39,716 nucleotides of DNA from the NCBI GenBank assembly GCA_021775315.1, contig JAJFIC010000047.1, positions 1-39,716 on the forward strand. The letters run 5' to 3'. Of the stretch, positions 7,554 to 17,171 are shown in pieces. Each line of letters opens with the position of its first letter. Position 1 is the stretch's first letter. Source of the stretch: Paracoccaceae bacterium (GTDB lineage Bacteria; Pseudomonadota; Alphaproteobacteria; Rhodobacterales; Rhodobacteraceae). A model generated the notes under the pieces. It was given only the letters and a program-made list of their open reading frames with translations, ran no database searches and was not told where the DNA came from. The position numbers and the translations under genes were made by a program.

Positions 7554-8638
7554 GCAAAACACCACCAGACGCCACATGGCTGGCCCTGCCGATACCGGGT
7601 TTTCTAGTCGGGCCGCAGAACCGTATTCAAAGCATCAATCCAGCCGCCGAGGTGTTCCTTAATCTGGCGCAGAAATCCCTGACGGGTCGTGATCTTGCCC
7701 AATGCCTGAAGGTGGATGGTGACCTAAACGTCAATCTTGATCGGGCGCGCGCCGGACAATCTGTGCTGTTTCACCACGATGTCAGCATCTCTCGTGGTAA
7801 CGGTGAACTGGCGCTGTGTGACATGCAAATCGCCCCGCTTGGGGATACGCCGGAAACCATGATGGTGCTGCTGCATCCGCGCCAGATCAAAGGCCGCCTT
7901 GGCCGCGCCTTGCAAGGCAATTCTGCCGCCAAAACCGCCATTGGGCTGGCCGATATGCTGGCGCATGAGATCAAGAACCCGTTGGCTGGCATTTCAGGCG
8001 CGGCGCAATTGCTGTCGATGAGCCTTGGCAAAGAAGATCAGGAAATGACTGACCTGATCCTACAGGAAACCCGGCGCGTTGTTGATTTGTTAAAGCAAGT
8101 CGAACAATTTGGCGATCTGCGTCCGCCGAACCTTAAGCCCTTGAATATCCACGATCTGTTGGAACGCGCCCGGATGTCTGCAGCCCTTGGCGCCGCGGCA
8201 AATATGACGTTTCTTGACCAATACGACCCCTCATTGCCACTAACGTCAGGCGACTCGGATCAATTGTTGCAGGTCTTTGCCAACCTGTTTGCTAACGCGG
8301 CTGAGGCGGCGGGAAAATCCGGTGGCACCATCACGATCCGCACGTATTACGAGCTTGGCCTGCGTTTGCGTTCGGAAAACGGCGGGCGTGCCGTGCCGTT
8401 GCAAATTGAAATCATTGATGACGGGCCGGGTATTGCCGAGGCAATGTTGGAATTCGTGTTTGACCCGTTCATTTCAAGCCGCGAAAACGGCACGGGATTA
8501 GGGCTGGCACTTGTGTCCAAAATCATCGCCGATCACCAAGGCGCCATCGTGGTCACCTCGCGCCCCGCACGTACGGTGTTTCGCATTTCCTTACCCGTCG
8601 CTTTGACCCCCAATGAACCCAACCCAAGGACAAGCTGA
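7550..8638 (+). CDS. ntrB: Nitrogen-regulation sensor histidine kinase NtrB
   Basis: A 362-residue soluble kinase that phosphorylates or dephosphorylates NtrC in response to PII proteins. An N-terminal PAS domain (about 10-120, G-F-L-V-G...N-P-A-A-E) is followed by the phosphoacceptor segment [12 protein letters not shown] with His139, and an ATPase domain showing N-A-A-E-A, D-D-G-P-G-I and G-T-G-L-G-L-A-L. There are no membrane segments. The start ATG overlaps the dusB stop, and the stop overlaps the first base of ntrC, so the operon is tight. The family assignment is firm. Confidence 0.95.
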   Translation: MSKTPPDATWLALPIPGFLVGPQNRIQSINPAAEVFLNLAQKSLTGRDLAQCLKVDGDLNVNLDRARAGQSVLFHHDVSISRGNGELALCDMQIAPLGDTPETMMVLLHPRQIKGRLGRALQGNSAAKTAIGLADMLAHEIKNPLAGISGAAQLLSMSLGKEDQEMTDLILQETRRVVDLLKQVEQFGDLRPPNLKPLNIHDLLERARMSAALGAAANMTFLDQYDPSLPLTSGDSDQLLQVFANLFANAAEAAGKSGGTITIRTYYELGLRLRSENGGRAVPLQIEIIDDGPGIAEAMLEFVFDPFISSRENGTGLGLALVSKIIADHQGAIVVTSRPARTVFRISLPVALTPNEPNPRTS

Positions 8639-9999
8639 TGGATGGCACCGTTTTAATTGCCGATGACGACCGCACGATCCGCACGGTTCTGACGCAGGCC
8701 TTTACCCGCGCGGGCTGCAAGGTCCACGCCACCTCGTCCCTTGTCACGCTGATGCGTTGGGTGGATGAAGGGCGCGGTGATCTGGTGATTTCTGACGTTG
8801 TTATGCCTGATGGCAACGGGCTTGAGACATTGCCAAAAATCAGCAAGGCGCGGCCCGATCTGCCGGTGATCGTCATTTCAGCGCAAAACACCATCATGAC
8901 GGCGATCCAAGCGACCGAGGCTGAGGCGTATGACTATCTGCCCAAACCGTTTGATTTGCCGGATCTGATGAAACGCTCGGCCCGCGCGTTAGAACGCAAA
9001 AGCCAAAAACGCAAAGACACCGCCCGCAGTTCGGACAAAGACGACTTGCCATTGGTTGGCCGCACGTCGTCAATGCAGGAACTTTACCGGGTGGTGGCCC
9101 GTGTGCTGAACACCGATTTGCCGGTGATGATTGCAGGGGAAAGCGGCACTGGAAAATCCCTGATTGCCCAGGCGATACATGATTATTCCGACCGGCGTAC
9201 ATTGCCGTATGTGATTGCAAACGCGGCTGCGCTTGAAAATCTGGACGCGGTGCATGATCTGCTGGCGCGCGCCAAGGCAGGGTCGATCCTGTTTGATGAA
9301 GTTGGCGACCTGTCCATGCAAGCCCAGTCGCGGTTGGTGCGAAATCTGGATAGCTTGGGTGAAAACGCGCCGCGCCTGATGTCGACAACGCAACAGGATC
9401 TGGCCAAGGCCGTTGAAAGCGGCGAATTTCGCAGCGATCTTTTCTATCGCCTAAGCGCTGTGTCGCTTGATGTGCCGCCTCTGCGCGCCCGGATTGACGA
9501 TATTCCATTGCTGGCGGATTATTTCCTAACAAAACTTGATCGCGACAGCGGCCAGGCTAAAACCCTTGGTGCCGAAGCGCTGGATCAGATGCGAAAATAT
9601 GGCTGGCCCGGTAATGTGCGCCAACTGGAAAACAGTGTGCGTCGGCTGGCCGTGACCTGTCCCGAAGACGTCATCGGGGCCGCCGATGTGGTTCAGGCCC
9701 TCGGGCCAGCCAGTGAATCCGCCCAAATTCGCGGCAATATCGGCAACGAGCGTTTGTCCGATTCGGTCGGGGCGCATCTGCGGCGATATTTCGATTTGCA
9801 TGGCGATGTTTTGCCGCCTGCCGGGCTTTATGGCCGGATTCTCAGGGAAATGGAGCTGCCTTTGCTGGAAATTGCGCTTGATGCATCCGGTGGCAATCAG
9901 GCGAAATGTGCTGATCTGTTGGGAATTAATCGAAATACACTCAGAAAAAAGATAACAGAGCTGGATATTCGCGTGACTCGGCGGCGCAAATTGATGTAA
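8638..9999 (+). CDS. ntrC: Nitrogen response regulator NtrC without the GAFTGA loop
   Basis: A 453-residue transcription factor activated by NtrB. It has a receiver domain (Asp53 in I-S-D-V-V-M-P-D; conserved Lys in L-P-K-P), an AAA+ domain with Walker A G-E-S-G-T-G-K-S at 167-174 and Walker B L-F-D-E at 218-221, and a Fis-type helix-turn-helix at about 417-441. The G-A-F-T-G-A loop that contacts sigma54 is absent: Walker A and B are only about 46 residues apart, and the usual E-L-F-G-H...G-A-F-T-G-A segment is missing. This agrees with R. capsulatus NtrC, known to work with the housekeeping RNA polymerase. The 132 bases to ntrY leave room for a separate promoter. Confidence 0.95.
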   Translation: MDGTVLIADDDRTIRTVLTQAFTRAGCKVHATSSLVTLMRWVDEGRGDLVISDVVMPDGNGLETLPKISKARPDLPVIVISAQNTIMTAIQATEAEAYDYLPKPFDLPDLMKRSARALERKSQKRKDTARSSDKDDLPLVGRTSSMQELYRVVARVLNTDLPVMIAGESGTGKSLIAQAIHDYSDRRTLPYVIANAAALENLDAVHDLLARAKAGSILFDEVGDLSMQAQSRLVRNLDSLGENAPRLMSTTQQDLAKAVESGEFRSDLFYRLSAVSLDVPPLRARIDDIPLLADYFLTKLDRDSGQAKTLGAEALDQMRKYGWPGNVRQLENSVRRLAVTCPEDVIGAADVVQALGPASESAQIRGNIGNERLSDSVGAHLRRYFDLHGDVLPPAGLYGRILREMELPLLEIALDASGGNQAKCADLLGINRNTLRKKITELDIRVTRRRKLM

Positions 10000-10131
10000 G
10001 AATACCACAGTGTGTGTGATATAAAGCGAGTATGCTGTGAGGTTTACGCCAGAATGTGACCTTTTTTCCGTCTTTTGTGCGTGGCTGAGCCATTCCTGCA
10101 TCACCACTGCGCCAATCTGCCGGACCTGCCA

Positions 10132-12387
10132 ATGAAAGCGCTAAGTCTTAACACGACTTGGGAGTCGCTGAACCGATTGCGCAAGCAGCGTCGGGTGCGC
10201 AACCTTGGCACGCTTAGCCTTGTTATTCTTGGCCCGGTTCTGGCCTTTATGACGTTTGCCGCACTCAGTCTGTTTGAACAGGGTGCCGCCTCACGCTCGT
10301 TGCGGTTTATCCTGTTGGCCGATTTCGTTTACGTCCTGATGGTTGCGGCCTTGGTGTTGCAGCGCGTGGCGCGGATGATTGCGGACCGTCGGGCGCAATC
10401 GGCAGGCTCAAGGTTGCACTTGCGCCTTACCGGCGTGTTCACCATCATTGCTTTGCTGCCGACGATTTTGGTGGCGGTGTTTGCCACGGCGACGCTGAAT
10501 TTCGGGCTTGAGGGCTGGTTTTCGGACCGGGTCCGCCAAGTTGTCGGCTCGTCGTTAGAAGCAGCACAGGCTTATGAGCAGGAACACCAGACCGCGCTGA
10601 CCCGAGATTCTGAAATTCTGGCGGCATTTCTTAATCGTAACAAGCGCTTGACCCCGCTGCTTACCGAAGGCGACTTGCGCCAGTTGCTAACGCAGGGTCA
10701 GCAGCAAATCCAACGTGGCCTGCGTGAAGCCTTTGTTATTGATGGCACGTCCGGGTTGATCGCGCGCGGTGAACGCAGCTATCTGTTTGATTTTGAACCA
10801 CCTTTAGCCTCGGAACTTGACCGCGCTGCGGGTGGCGAAACCATCGTTATTCGCGACTGGAACAATAATGAGTTTCGCGCCCTAACAAAACTGACGGCGT
10901 TTTCAGACCGGTACTTGTACATTTCGCGCAATGTGGATGGCGCCATTCTTAGCCTGCTGGACGAAACCAAAGAAACAATTGCGCTTTATCAACAGCTTGA
11001 AAGTGAACGCGGCCGGTTGCTGTTTGAATTTGGCCTGATCTATCTGGGCTTTGCCGTCATCGTCATTCTGGCGGCGATCTGGCTGGGCCTTTGGTTTGCT
11101 GAACGCCTGTCGCGCCCGGTGGGTCGGTTGGCGGGTGCTGTGCAGCGGGTTGGTGCCGGTGATTTTGACGTGCGTGTGCTGGAAGAAGAGGGCGATGACG
11201 AGATTGCCATGCTCAGCCGGGTTTTCAACCAGATGACCAAACAGCTCAAGGCGCAACGCGATTCTCTGGTCGACACCAATCGGCTGTCTGAGCGTCGTCG
11301 CAGGCTGTTTGATAGCGTTCTGACAGGCGTGACAACCGGTGTGATTGGCCTGAATTCCAAAGGCGAAATTGACATCATGAACGCGGCTGCGGCGCGTCTG
11401 CTGGGGCTGAACATTGAAAAGGACTCAGGCAGCGCGCTAAAGGATGTGGTGCCAGAGTTTTCATATCTTTTCAATGAGTTGACAGAAAGCAGCGGGCAAG
11501 TTGCGCAAGAAGAAGTGCAACTTACCCGCGCCGGAACCGGTGAAAACCTGCTGGTCCGCATTGCCAGTCGGTCAAACGACAACAACCGTCTGGAAGGCTT
11601 TGTTGTCACTTTTGACGACGTGACAGACCTGGTGTCAGCGCAACGCATGGCGGCCTGGGGTGATGTTGCCAGACGGATTGCCCATGAGATCAAAAACCCG
11701 CTGACGCCGATCCAGTTGTCGGCTGAACGGTTGATGCGAAAATTCTCGAAGGTGCCGGGCATTGATGTTGAGACGCTGCAACAATACACCGATGTGATCG
11801 TGCGCCAGACCACCGATTTGCGCCGTATTGTCGACGAGTTTTCCAAATTCGCCCGGATGCCGGAACCTGAACGTCGGCAGGCTGATCTGCTGAAACTGAT
11901 CCGCGATGCAGTGGTGTTGCAGGAAAATGCTTTGGAACGGGTTAAACTGTCGCTGATTTGTGATCACGACATGATCTGGGGCCATATTGACGCCACGATG
12001 ATTTCGCAAGCTCTGATAAACCTTATTAAGAACGCCGGTGAAGCCATTGAAACCTTTGAAAAATCCAAGCCTGAAAACTTCAAGCCGGAAATCCGGGTTT
12101 TGGTTGAACAGCAAGGACCAAATACCGAAATCCGGGTGATTGATAATGGCGCCGGCCTGCCGGAAAACCGGGCGCGTCTGTTTGAACCCTATGTGACCAA
12201 CCGCGAAAAAGGCACGGGTCTGGGCCTGTCGATCGTCAAGAAAATCATTGAAGAACATGGCGGCACCCTTGAATTGATGGACGCCGAAGTTTTCGAGGGC
12301 GGCGACCACGCGGGGGCAATGGCACGGGTTGTCCTGCCAATGACGGCTTTGGAAAAACCTAAAGTATTAAGAAAGAACGTGGCCTGA
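10132..12387 (+). CDS. ntrY: Membrane sensor histidine kinase NtrY
   Basis: A 751-residue kinase partner of NtrX. Predicted layout: three membrane helices within residues 25-120, a periplasmic loop to about 295, a fourth helix at about 296-320, a HAMP linker, a PAS domain, then the phosphoacceptor motif [11 protein letters not shown] with His518. The ATPase domain shows N-L-I-K-N-A-G-E-A, D-N-G-A-G-L and G-T-G-L-G-L-S-I. NtrYX in alphaproteobacteria responds to nitrogen and redox state. I chose the ATG at 10132, which gives the family's N-terminus. An in-frame TTG at 10075 would add 19 residues without support. The SD sequence is weak. Confidence 0.94.
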   Translation: MKALSLNTTWESLNRLRKQRRVRNLGTLSLVILGPVLAFMTFAALSLFEQGAASRSLRFILLADFVYVLMVAALVLQRVARMIADRRAQSAGSRLHLRLTGVFTIIALLPTILVAVFATATLNFGLEGWFSDRVRQVVGSSLEAAQAYEQEHQTALTRDSEILAAFLNRNKRLTPLLTEGDLRQLLTQGQQQIQRGLREAFVIDGTSGLIARGERSYLFDFEPPLASELDRAAGGETIVIRDWNNNEFRALTKLTAFSDRYLYISRNVDGAILSLLDETKETIALYQQLESERGRLLFEFGLIYLGFAVIVILAAIWLGLWFAERLSRPVGRLAGAVQRVGAGDFDVRVLEEEGDDEIAMLSRVFNQMTKQLKAQRDSLVDTNRLSERRRRLFDSVLTGVTTGVIGLNSKGEIDIMNAAAARLLGLNIEKDSGSALKDVVPEFSYLFNELTESSGQVAQEEVQLTRAGTGENLLVRIASRSNDNNRLEGFVVTFDDVTDLVSAQRMAAWGDVARRIAHEIKNPLTPIQLSAERLMRKFSKVPGIDVETLQQYTDVIVRQTTDLRRIVDEFSKFARMPEPERRQADLLKLIRDAVVLQENALERVKLSLICDHDMIWGHIDATMISQALINLIKNAGEAIETFEKSKPENFKPEIRVLVEQQGPNTEIRVIDNGAGLPENRARLFEPYVTNREKGTGLGLSIVKKIIEEHGGTLELMDAEVFEGGDHAGAMARVVLPMTALEKPKVLRKNVA

Positions 12388-12414
12388 TGGCCGGAAATAA
12401 GAAAGCGTAATGTA

Positions 12415-13821
12415 ATGGGCGATATTCTAGTAATTGATGACGAACGCGACATCCGCGAGCTGATCTCGGATATTCTTGTGGACGAGGGGTATACAACCCG
12501 GCTTGCGGGCGACAGTGATGCCTGTATGCGCGAGATCAACAATGATCCGCCGGACCTGATGATCCTTGATATCTGGCTCAAAGACAGTCGGATGGACGGC
12601 ATCGACATCCTCAAGGCGACCCGACGGGACAATCCGGATATCCCGGTGGTGATCATTTCAGGCCACGGCAATATCGAAATCGCCGTCGCAGCGGTGAAAC
12701 AGGGTGCGTATGATTTCATCGAAAAGCCGTTCAATATTGACCAGTTGATGGTGGTGATTTCCCGCGCGATGGAGGCGTCACGCCTGCGCCGCGAAAATGC
12801 CAATCTAAAGGTAACCGACGCGACCTCGTCCGTCATGTTTGGTTCAAGTTCGTCCTTTAAGACGCTGAAATCACAGCTTGATAAAGTGACCCGCACCAAT
12901 GGCCGGATCATGCTGACAGGCCCCGCTGGCAGCGGAAAAGAAGTTGCCGCGCGCTACATCCACGCCAATTCCGACCGGGCAGCCGATCCGTTTGTGACGG
13001 TCAATTCTGCCTCGATCGAACCCGAACGCATGGAAGAGGTGCTGTTTGGTCGCGAGACACTGGAACGCGGTCACGAGCCGGGTCTGCTGGAACAAGCCCA
13101 TGGCGGCATTCTGTTTTTCGACGAGATTGCCGATATGCCCCTTGGCACCCAGTCAAAAATCCTGCGCGTGCTGGTGGATCAGCAGTTTCAAAGGGTTGGC
13201 GGGGCAGATAAAGTCCGGGTCGATCTTCGGGTTATTTCCAGCACAAACAAAGACTTGCAACAAGAAATTGAAGAAGGCCGGTTTCGCGAAGAACTGTATC
13301 ACCGCCTGAACGTTGTGCCGATTTCTGTGCCGTCGCTTGAAACCCGCCGCGAAGATATACCGGAGCTTGCCCTGCATTTCATTGCCGACTTTAACAAATC
13401 GCAAGGCTTGCCGCTGCGTGCATTATCTGATGAATCCGTGGCTTTGTTGCAAACGATGCGCTGGCCCGGAAACGTGCGGCAGTTGAAAAATGTGATTGAA
13501 CGGATCCTGATCCTTGGCCCGGAAAACGGCGCCGTTGAGGCGGCTGAATTGCCCAGCAACGAAGGCAGCAGCAGCGATGATGGTGGCATTGGTCTGTCCA
13601 GCAATCTGGCGACACTGCCGCTGCGCGAGGCGCGGGAATTGTTTGAACGCGAATACCTGATGACCCAGATCAATCGTTTTGGCGGCAATATTTCCAGAAC
13701 CGCCAATTTTGTTGGCATGGAACGCTCGGCCCTGCATCGCAAGCTTAAATCCCTCAATGTTGTGACCTCCAGCAAATCAGGGGCGCGGGTTGCGGAAATT
13801 GACGAAGGCGATGAAATCTGA
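12415..13821 (+). CDS. ntrX: Response regulator NtrX, also without GAFTGA
   Basis: A 468-residue partner of NtrY. Receiver domain with Asp52 (M-I-L-D-I-W) and I-E-K-P-F, AAA+ domain with Walker A G-P-A-G-S-G-K-E at 169-176 and Walker B L-F-F-D-E at 233-237, and a C-terminal helix-turn-helix (about 425-450). Where classical activators have G-A-F-T-G-A, this one has F-G-R-E-T-L-E-R-G-H-E-P-G, so it should not act as a normal sigma54 activator. That is typical of alphaproteobacterial NtrX, which can bind DNA as an activator or repressor. The gene follows ntrY by 27 bases. Confidence 0.94.
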   Translation: MGDILVIDDERDIRELISDILVDEGYTTRLAGDSDACMREINNDPPDLMILDIWLKDSRMDGIDILKATRRDNPDIPVVIISGHGNIEIAVAAVKQGAYDFIEKPFNIDQLMVVISRAMEASRLRRENANLKVTDATSSVMFGSSSSFKTLKSQLDKVTRTNGRIMLTGPAGSGKEVAARYIHANSDRAADPFVTVNSASIEPERMEEVLFGRETLERGHEPGLLEQAHGGILFFDEIADMPLGTQSKILRVLVDQQFQRVGGADKVRVDLRVISSTNKDLQQEIEEGRFREELYHRLNVVPISVPSLETRREDIPELALHFIADFNKSQGLPLRALSDESVALLQTMRWPGNVRQLKNVIERILILGPENGAVEAAELPSNEGSSSDDGGIGLSSNLATLPLREARELFEREYLMTQINRFGGNISRTANFVGMERSALHRKLKSLNVVTSSKSGARVAEIDEGDEI

Positions 13822-13879
13822 TCTTGAATTGACGCGGGGGGCGGTATTTGCAATTGATGCCACCGTCTAGGAGGACCAC

Positions 13880-15256
13880 ATGAAGGTCATCATTTGTGGC
13901 GCGGGTCAGGTTGGCTGGCAAATCGCCCGTCATCTTGCCAGTGAGAAAAACGACGTAACCGTGGTGGATAACAACGCCGAACTGGTGCGTCGGGCGACGG
14001 AATCGCTGGATGTGTCCGGCATCACCGGGTTTGCCAGTTATCCCGACATTCTGGATCGGGCAGGCGCGCGCGATGCTGACATGATCATCGCCGCGACGTT
14101 TTCTGACGAGGTTAACATGGTCACTTGTCAGGTGGCCCATTCGGTATTTTCGGTTCCACGCAAGATCGCGCGCCTTCGGTCGCAATCTTATCTTGATGCG
14201 ATTTATTCTGATCTTTACCGGCGTGATCACATGCCAATTGACGTGGTGATTTCACCCGAACGCGAGGTGGCCGAGGCCGCGATTCAGCGCCTTCAGGCAC
14301 CTGCCACGTTTGACACGGAATTATTTCTGGACGGTAAGGCCCAATTGATCGGTGTCACGCTGGAAGATGCCTGCGCCGTGCTTGACACGCCATTGCGCCA
14401 ATTGACCGAACTGTTTTCTACCTTGCGGGCCATTGTTGTGGCAATTCGGCGTAAGGGAACCTTGTTTGCGCCGGAACCCGGCGATCAGTTGTTTGCCGGT
14501 GATCAGGTTTATATTTTCACCCATACCGAAGATCTGGGCCGCACATTGGAAATCTTTGGCAAGTCCGCCAAGAAACGCGAGCGGGTGATTATCATCGGGG
14601 GCGGCAATGTCGGCTTGGCCGTGGCCAAAAGTCTGGAAGAACGCAGTGATCGCATCCGCGCCAAAGTGATCGAACGCGATCGCGACACGGCCGAAGCGGC
14701 CGCAGATGTTCTGGAACGCACGATTGTGCTGCATGGTGATGGTCTGGATCTTGAACTGCTGGCCGAGGCGAATATCGACAAGGCGGATGCGGTTCTGGCG
14801 GTTACGGATGACGACAAGACCAACCTTTTGGCCTCGGCCCGGGCCAAGGCGGCGGGCTGTCCGATGGCGATTGCGTTGGTTAATGATCCCACACTTAGCT
14901 CATTGATGGCACCGCTGAACATTGACGCTTTCGTTAATCCACGCGCCACCACGGTGTCGTCGATCCTGCGCCATATCCGGCATGGCAGGGTGCGCACCGT
15001 CTATTCCATCGGCGACGCTGAGGCCGAGGTGATCGAGGCTCAGGTCATGGCCCCATCGCCAATTGCCAACCATCGCATCCGCGACATTGCCTTTCCCGAA
15101 GGCGTTCTGGTGGGGGCGGTCAAAAAGGGCAATTCCGTCATCCGACCCACCGCATCAACCAAAATTGAAGAGGGCGACGTGATCGCGCTTTTCTGCATGG
15201 CGCAGGATGTGCCCGAGGTCGAGCGCCTGCTTCAGGTCGGCATCGACTTTTTCTGA
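13880..15256 (+). CDS. trkA: Trk potassium uptake regulatory subunit TrkA
   Basis: A 458-residue cytoplasmic gating subunit of the Trk potassium importer. Two RCK units are visible, each with a Rossmann nucleotide-binding loop: G-A-G-Q-V-G at residues 7-12 and G-G-G-N-V-G near residue 240. Each is followed by a TrkA-C domain. It binds NAD(H) or ATP and controls TrkH. The ATG at 13880 has a perfect AGGAGG seven bases upstream. trkH starts three bases after its stop. Linkage to ntrYX is a known alphaproteobacterial arrangement. Confidence 0.96.
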   Translation: MKVIICGAGQVGWQIARHLASEKNDVTVVDNNAELVRRATESLDVSGITGFASYPDILDRAGARDADMIIAATFSDEVNMVTCQVAHSVFSVPRKIARLRSQSYLDAIYSDLYRRDHMPIDVVISPEREVAEAAIQRLQAPATFDTELFLDGKAQLIGVTLEDACAVLDTPLRQLTELFSTLRAIVVAIRRKGTLFAPEPGDQLFAGDQVYIFTHTEDLGRTLEIFGKSAKKRERVIIIGGGNVGLAVAKSLEERSDRIRAKVIERDRDTAEAAADVLERTIVLHGDGLDLELLAEANIDKADAVLAVTDDDKTNLLASARAKAAGCPMAIALVNDPTLSSLMAPLNIDAFVNPRATTVSSILRHIRHGRVRTVYSIGDAEAEVIEAQVMAPSPIANHRIRDIAFPEGVLVGAVKKGNSVIRPTASTKIEEGDVIALFCMAQDVPEVERLLQVGIDFF

Positions 15257-15259
15257 GCC

Positions 15260-16768
15260 ATGTTAACCTGGTTCTTCAAACTTCCGTTTCTGGTCATCCT
15301 GATGGGCATGTCCGGCGTTGCTATGCTGTTGCCTATGGGGCACGCGTTTCGGATCAGCGATTTTTTGACGGCGCGGGTGTTTTTTCAAACTGGTTTGATG
15401 ATCGTGCTGCTCACCGTCCTGATCGGGGTTGCCACGGTCAATTATGCGCCGCGCAATTCCGCCCGCAGTCATCTGATTGCCCTGCTTGGTGCCTATATTT
15501 TTCTGCCCGTGGTGCTGGCCTATCCGCTGAGCTTGCTGATCCCGACCTCAAGCTATTTCGCCCTTTATTTTGAGATGTTGTCCTCGCTGACAACCACTGG
15601 GGCCACGGTTTTTGAAAACCCGGCCAGCGTCAGCGAACCTGTGCATCTGTGGCGCGCCTTTGTCGGCTGGCTTGGCGGTTTTCTGATGCTGGTCAGCGCG
15701 GTTGCGATCCTTGCGCCGCTAAACCTTGGCGGGTTTGAGGTGTATGGCGACGGGCCAAGCGGGACACGCACGCAAGGCCAGGCCCAGATCAAAGCAGCTG
15801 ACGCCACAGAACGCCTGATCAAATTCACCCTGCGCTTTGGCCCGATCTATCTTGGGGCGACACTGGTTCTGGCCCTTGCGCTGTTGATCAGTGGCGAGCG
15901 GGCGTTTGTGGCGCTGGTTCATGCCATGTCGACCCTGTCAACCAGCGGTATTACCAGCGGTGACAGCCTTGACTCAGGGTTTCGCAGCGAATTGCTGATC
16001 TTTGTGTTTCTAATCTTTGCAGTATCGCGCCTGACGTTTACTTTCGAGGGCAGTTTCCCCTCGATAAAAGCAATCTTCAAAGACCATGAATTTCGTCTGG
16101 CGATGGCGCTTGTTGCCATTCTGCCGGTTTTTCTGTTTCTGCGCCATTGGTTGGGCGCTTTTGAAGTCAACGAACAGGAAAACGCCACGGCGGCTTTTCA
16201 GGCGCTTTGGGGGGCGGTGTTTACCACGCTTTCTTTTCTGACCACCGCCGGATTTGAAAGCGAAAGCTGGCACGCTGCGCGCGATTGGTCGGGGCTGCAC
16301 ACATCCGGGATTATTCTGGTGGGTCTGGCGGTTATGGGCGGCGGTGTCGCCACGACCGCTGGCGGGATCAAGCTGCTGCGGGTTTATGCGCTTTACAAAC
16401 ATGGCGTTCGCGAGATGCAAAAACTGACTTTTCCGTCCTCGGTTGGCGGCTCTGGCAAGGCAGCGCGCCATATCCGCCGCGAAGGCGCTTATGTGGCGTG
16501 GCTTTTTTTTATGTTGTTTACCATCTCAATCGCGTTGACATTTCTGGCCCTAAGCCTGACCGGGTTAAGCTTTGCCTCAAGCCTTGCATTTGCTGTATCT
16601 GCCCTGTCGACAACCGGGCCTTTGGCGGGTGCTGTGCTGGAAAACGGCGTGGCTTACAGCGATCTTGGCGGTGCCGCACGATCTATTCTGGCGGGTGCCA
16701 TGGTTCTTGGACGGCTTGAAACTTTGGCGATCATTGCGCTATTGAACCCTGATTTCTGGCGTCCATAA
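15260..16768 (+). CDS. trkH: Trk potassium uptake channel subunit TrkH
   Basis: A 502-residue polytopic protein that forms the potassium pathway. Four selectivity-filter-like segments are visible: S-L-T-T-T-G-A-T near residue 113, S-T-L-S-T-S-G-I-T near 220, S-F-L-T-T-A-G-F-E near 325, and L-S-T-T-G-P-L near 450. About ten or more hydrophobic helices surround them. It starts three bases after trkA, has no strong SD of its own, and is probably translated by coupling. The 135 bases to hfq contain no obvious terminator. Confidence 0.94.
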   Translation: MLTWFFKLPFLVILMGMSGVAMLLPMGHAFRISDFLTARVFFQTGLMIVLLTVLIGVATVNYAPRNSARSHLIALLGAYIFLPVVLAYPLSLLIPTSSYFALYFEMLSSLTTTGATVFENPASVSEPVHLWRAFVGWLGGFLMLVSAVAILAPLNLGGFEVYGDGPSGTRTQGQAQIKAADATERLIKFTLRFGPIYLGATLVLALALLISGERAFVALVHAMSTLSTSGITSGDSLDSGFRSELLIFVFLIFAVSRLTFTFEGSFPSIKAIFKDHEFRLAMALVAILPVFLFLRHWLGAFEVNEQENATAAFQALWGAVFTTLSFLTTAGFESESWHAARDWSGLHTSGIILVGLAVMGGGVATTAGGIKLLRVYALYKHGVREMQKLTFPSSVGGSGKAARHIRREGAYVAWLFFMLFTISIALTFLALSLTGLSFASSLAFAVSALSTTGPLAGAVLENGVAYSDLGGAARSILAGAMVLGRLETLAIIALLNPDFWRP

Positions 16769-16820
16769 CAAAAAGTGACTGAAAAACCACGATATTTTCT
16801 GTTTTCGACTGGAAATTACA

Positions 16821-16843
16821 CATATTCGCCGCCATATTCGCCG
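16821..16843. repeat. Tandem repeat upstream of hfq
   Basis: CATATTCGCCG occurs twice, at 16821-16831 and 16833-16843, with a 12-base period, 61-83 bases before the hfq start. Two copies on nearly one helical turn would suit cooperative protein binding. No matching regulator is recognised. Confidence 0.5.
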
Positions 16844-16903
16844 GGTAACGACAACAATTGCTCCCGACAACCGGGGCGTGAACAAAACTGAAGGCTGAAA
16901 AAA

Positions 16904-17143
16904 ATGGCTGCCGATAAACAAAATTTGCAAGATGCATTTCTGAACAATGTCCGAAAATCAAAAATCTCAGTGACAATTTTCCTGATCAACGGGGTCAAGT
17001 TGCAGGGTGTTATTACCTGGTTTGACTCGTTTTGTGTGTTGTTGCGCCGGGACGGGCAATCGCAGCTGGTTTATAAAAGCGCGATCTCAACCATCATGCC
17101 ATCCCAACCGGTCAGCCTATACGAAGGCGATGACGGCACTTGA
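16904..17143 (+). CDS. hfq: RNA chaperone Hfq
   Basis: A 79-residue Sm-like protein that forms a hexameric ring and pairs small RNAs with messages. The Sm1 core ([10 protein letters not shown]...[13 protein letters not shown]) and Sm2 motif (V-Y-K-S-A-I-S-T-I at about 59-67) are intact, with a short acidic tail as in other Rhodobacteraceae. Gln9 and the surrounding N-terminal surface residues are kept. AAGG lies about 10 bases before the ATG. hflX follows 28 bases later. In Rhodobacter the equivalent gene is nrfA, needed for nif expression. Confidence 0.97.
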   Translation: MAADKQNLQDAFLNNVRKSKISVTIFLINGVKLQGVITWFDSFCVLLRRDGQSQLVYKSAISTIMPSQPVSLYEGDDGT

Positions 17144-17171
17144 TAGGCGCGCTTTTTCTGGCTGAGGCGCT

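Noticed and set aside
8894-9532. 212-codon frame antisense to ntrC
   Set aside because: Shadow of the ntrC reading frame; the composition is Pro/Arg/Ser-rich and has no domain pattern.
11040-11846. Long open frame (268 codons) antisense to ntrY
   Set aside because: It lies wholly within the kinase gene, is rich in Ser and Arg, lacks a start signal, and reflects codon bias on the opposite strand.
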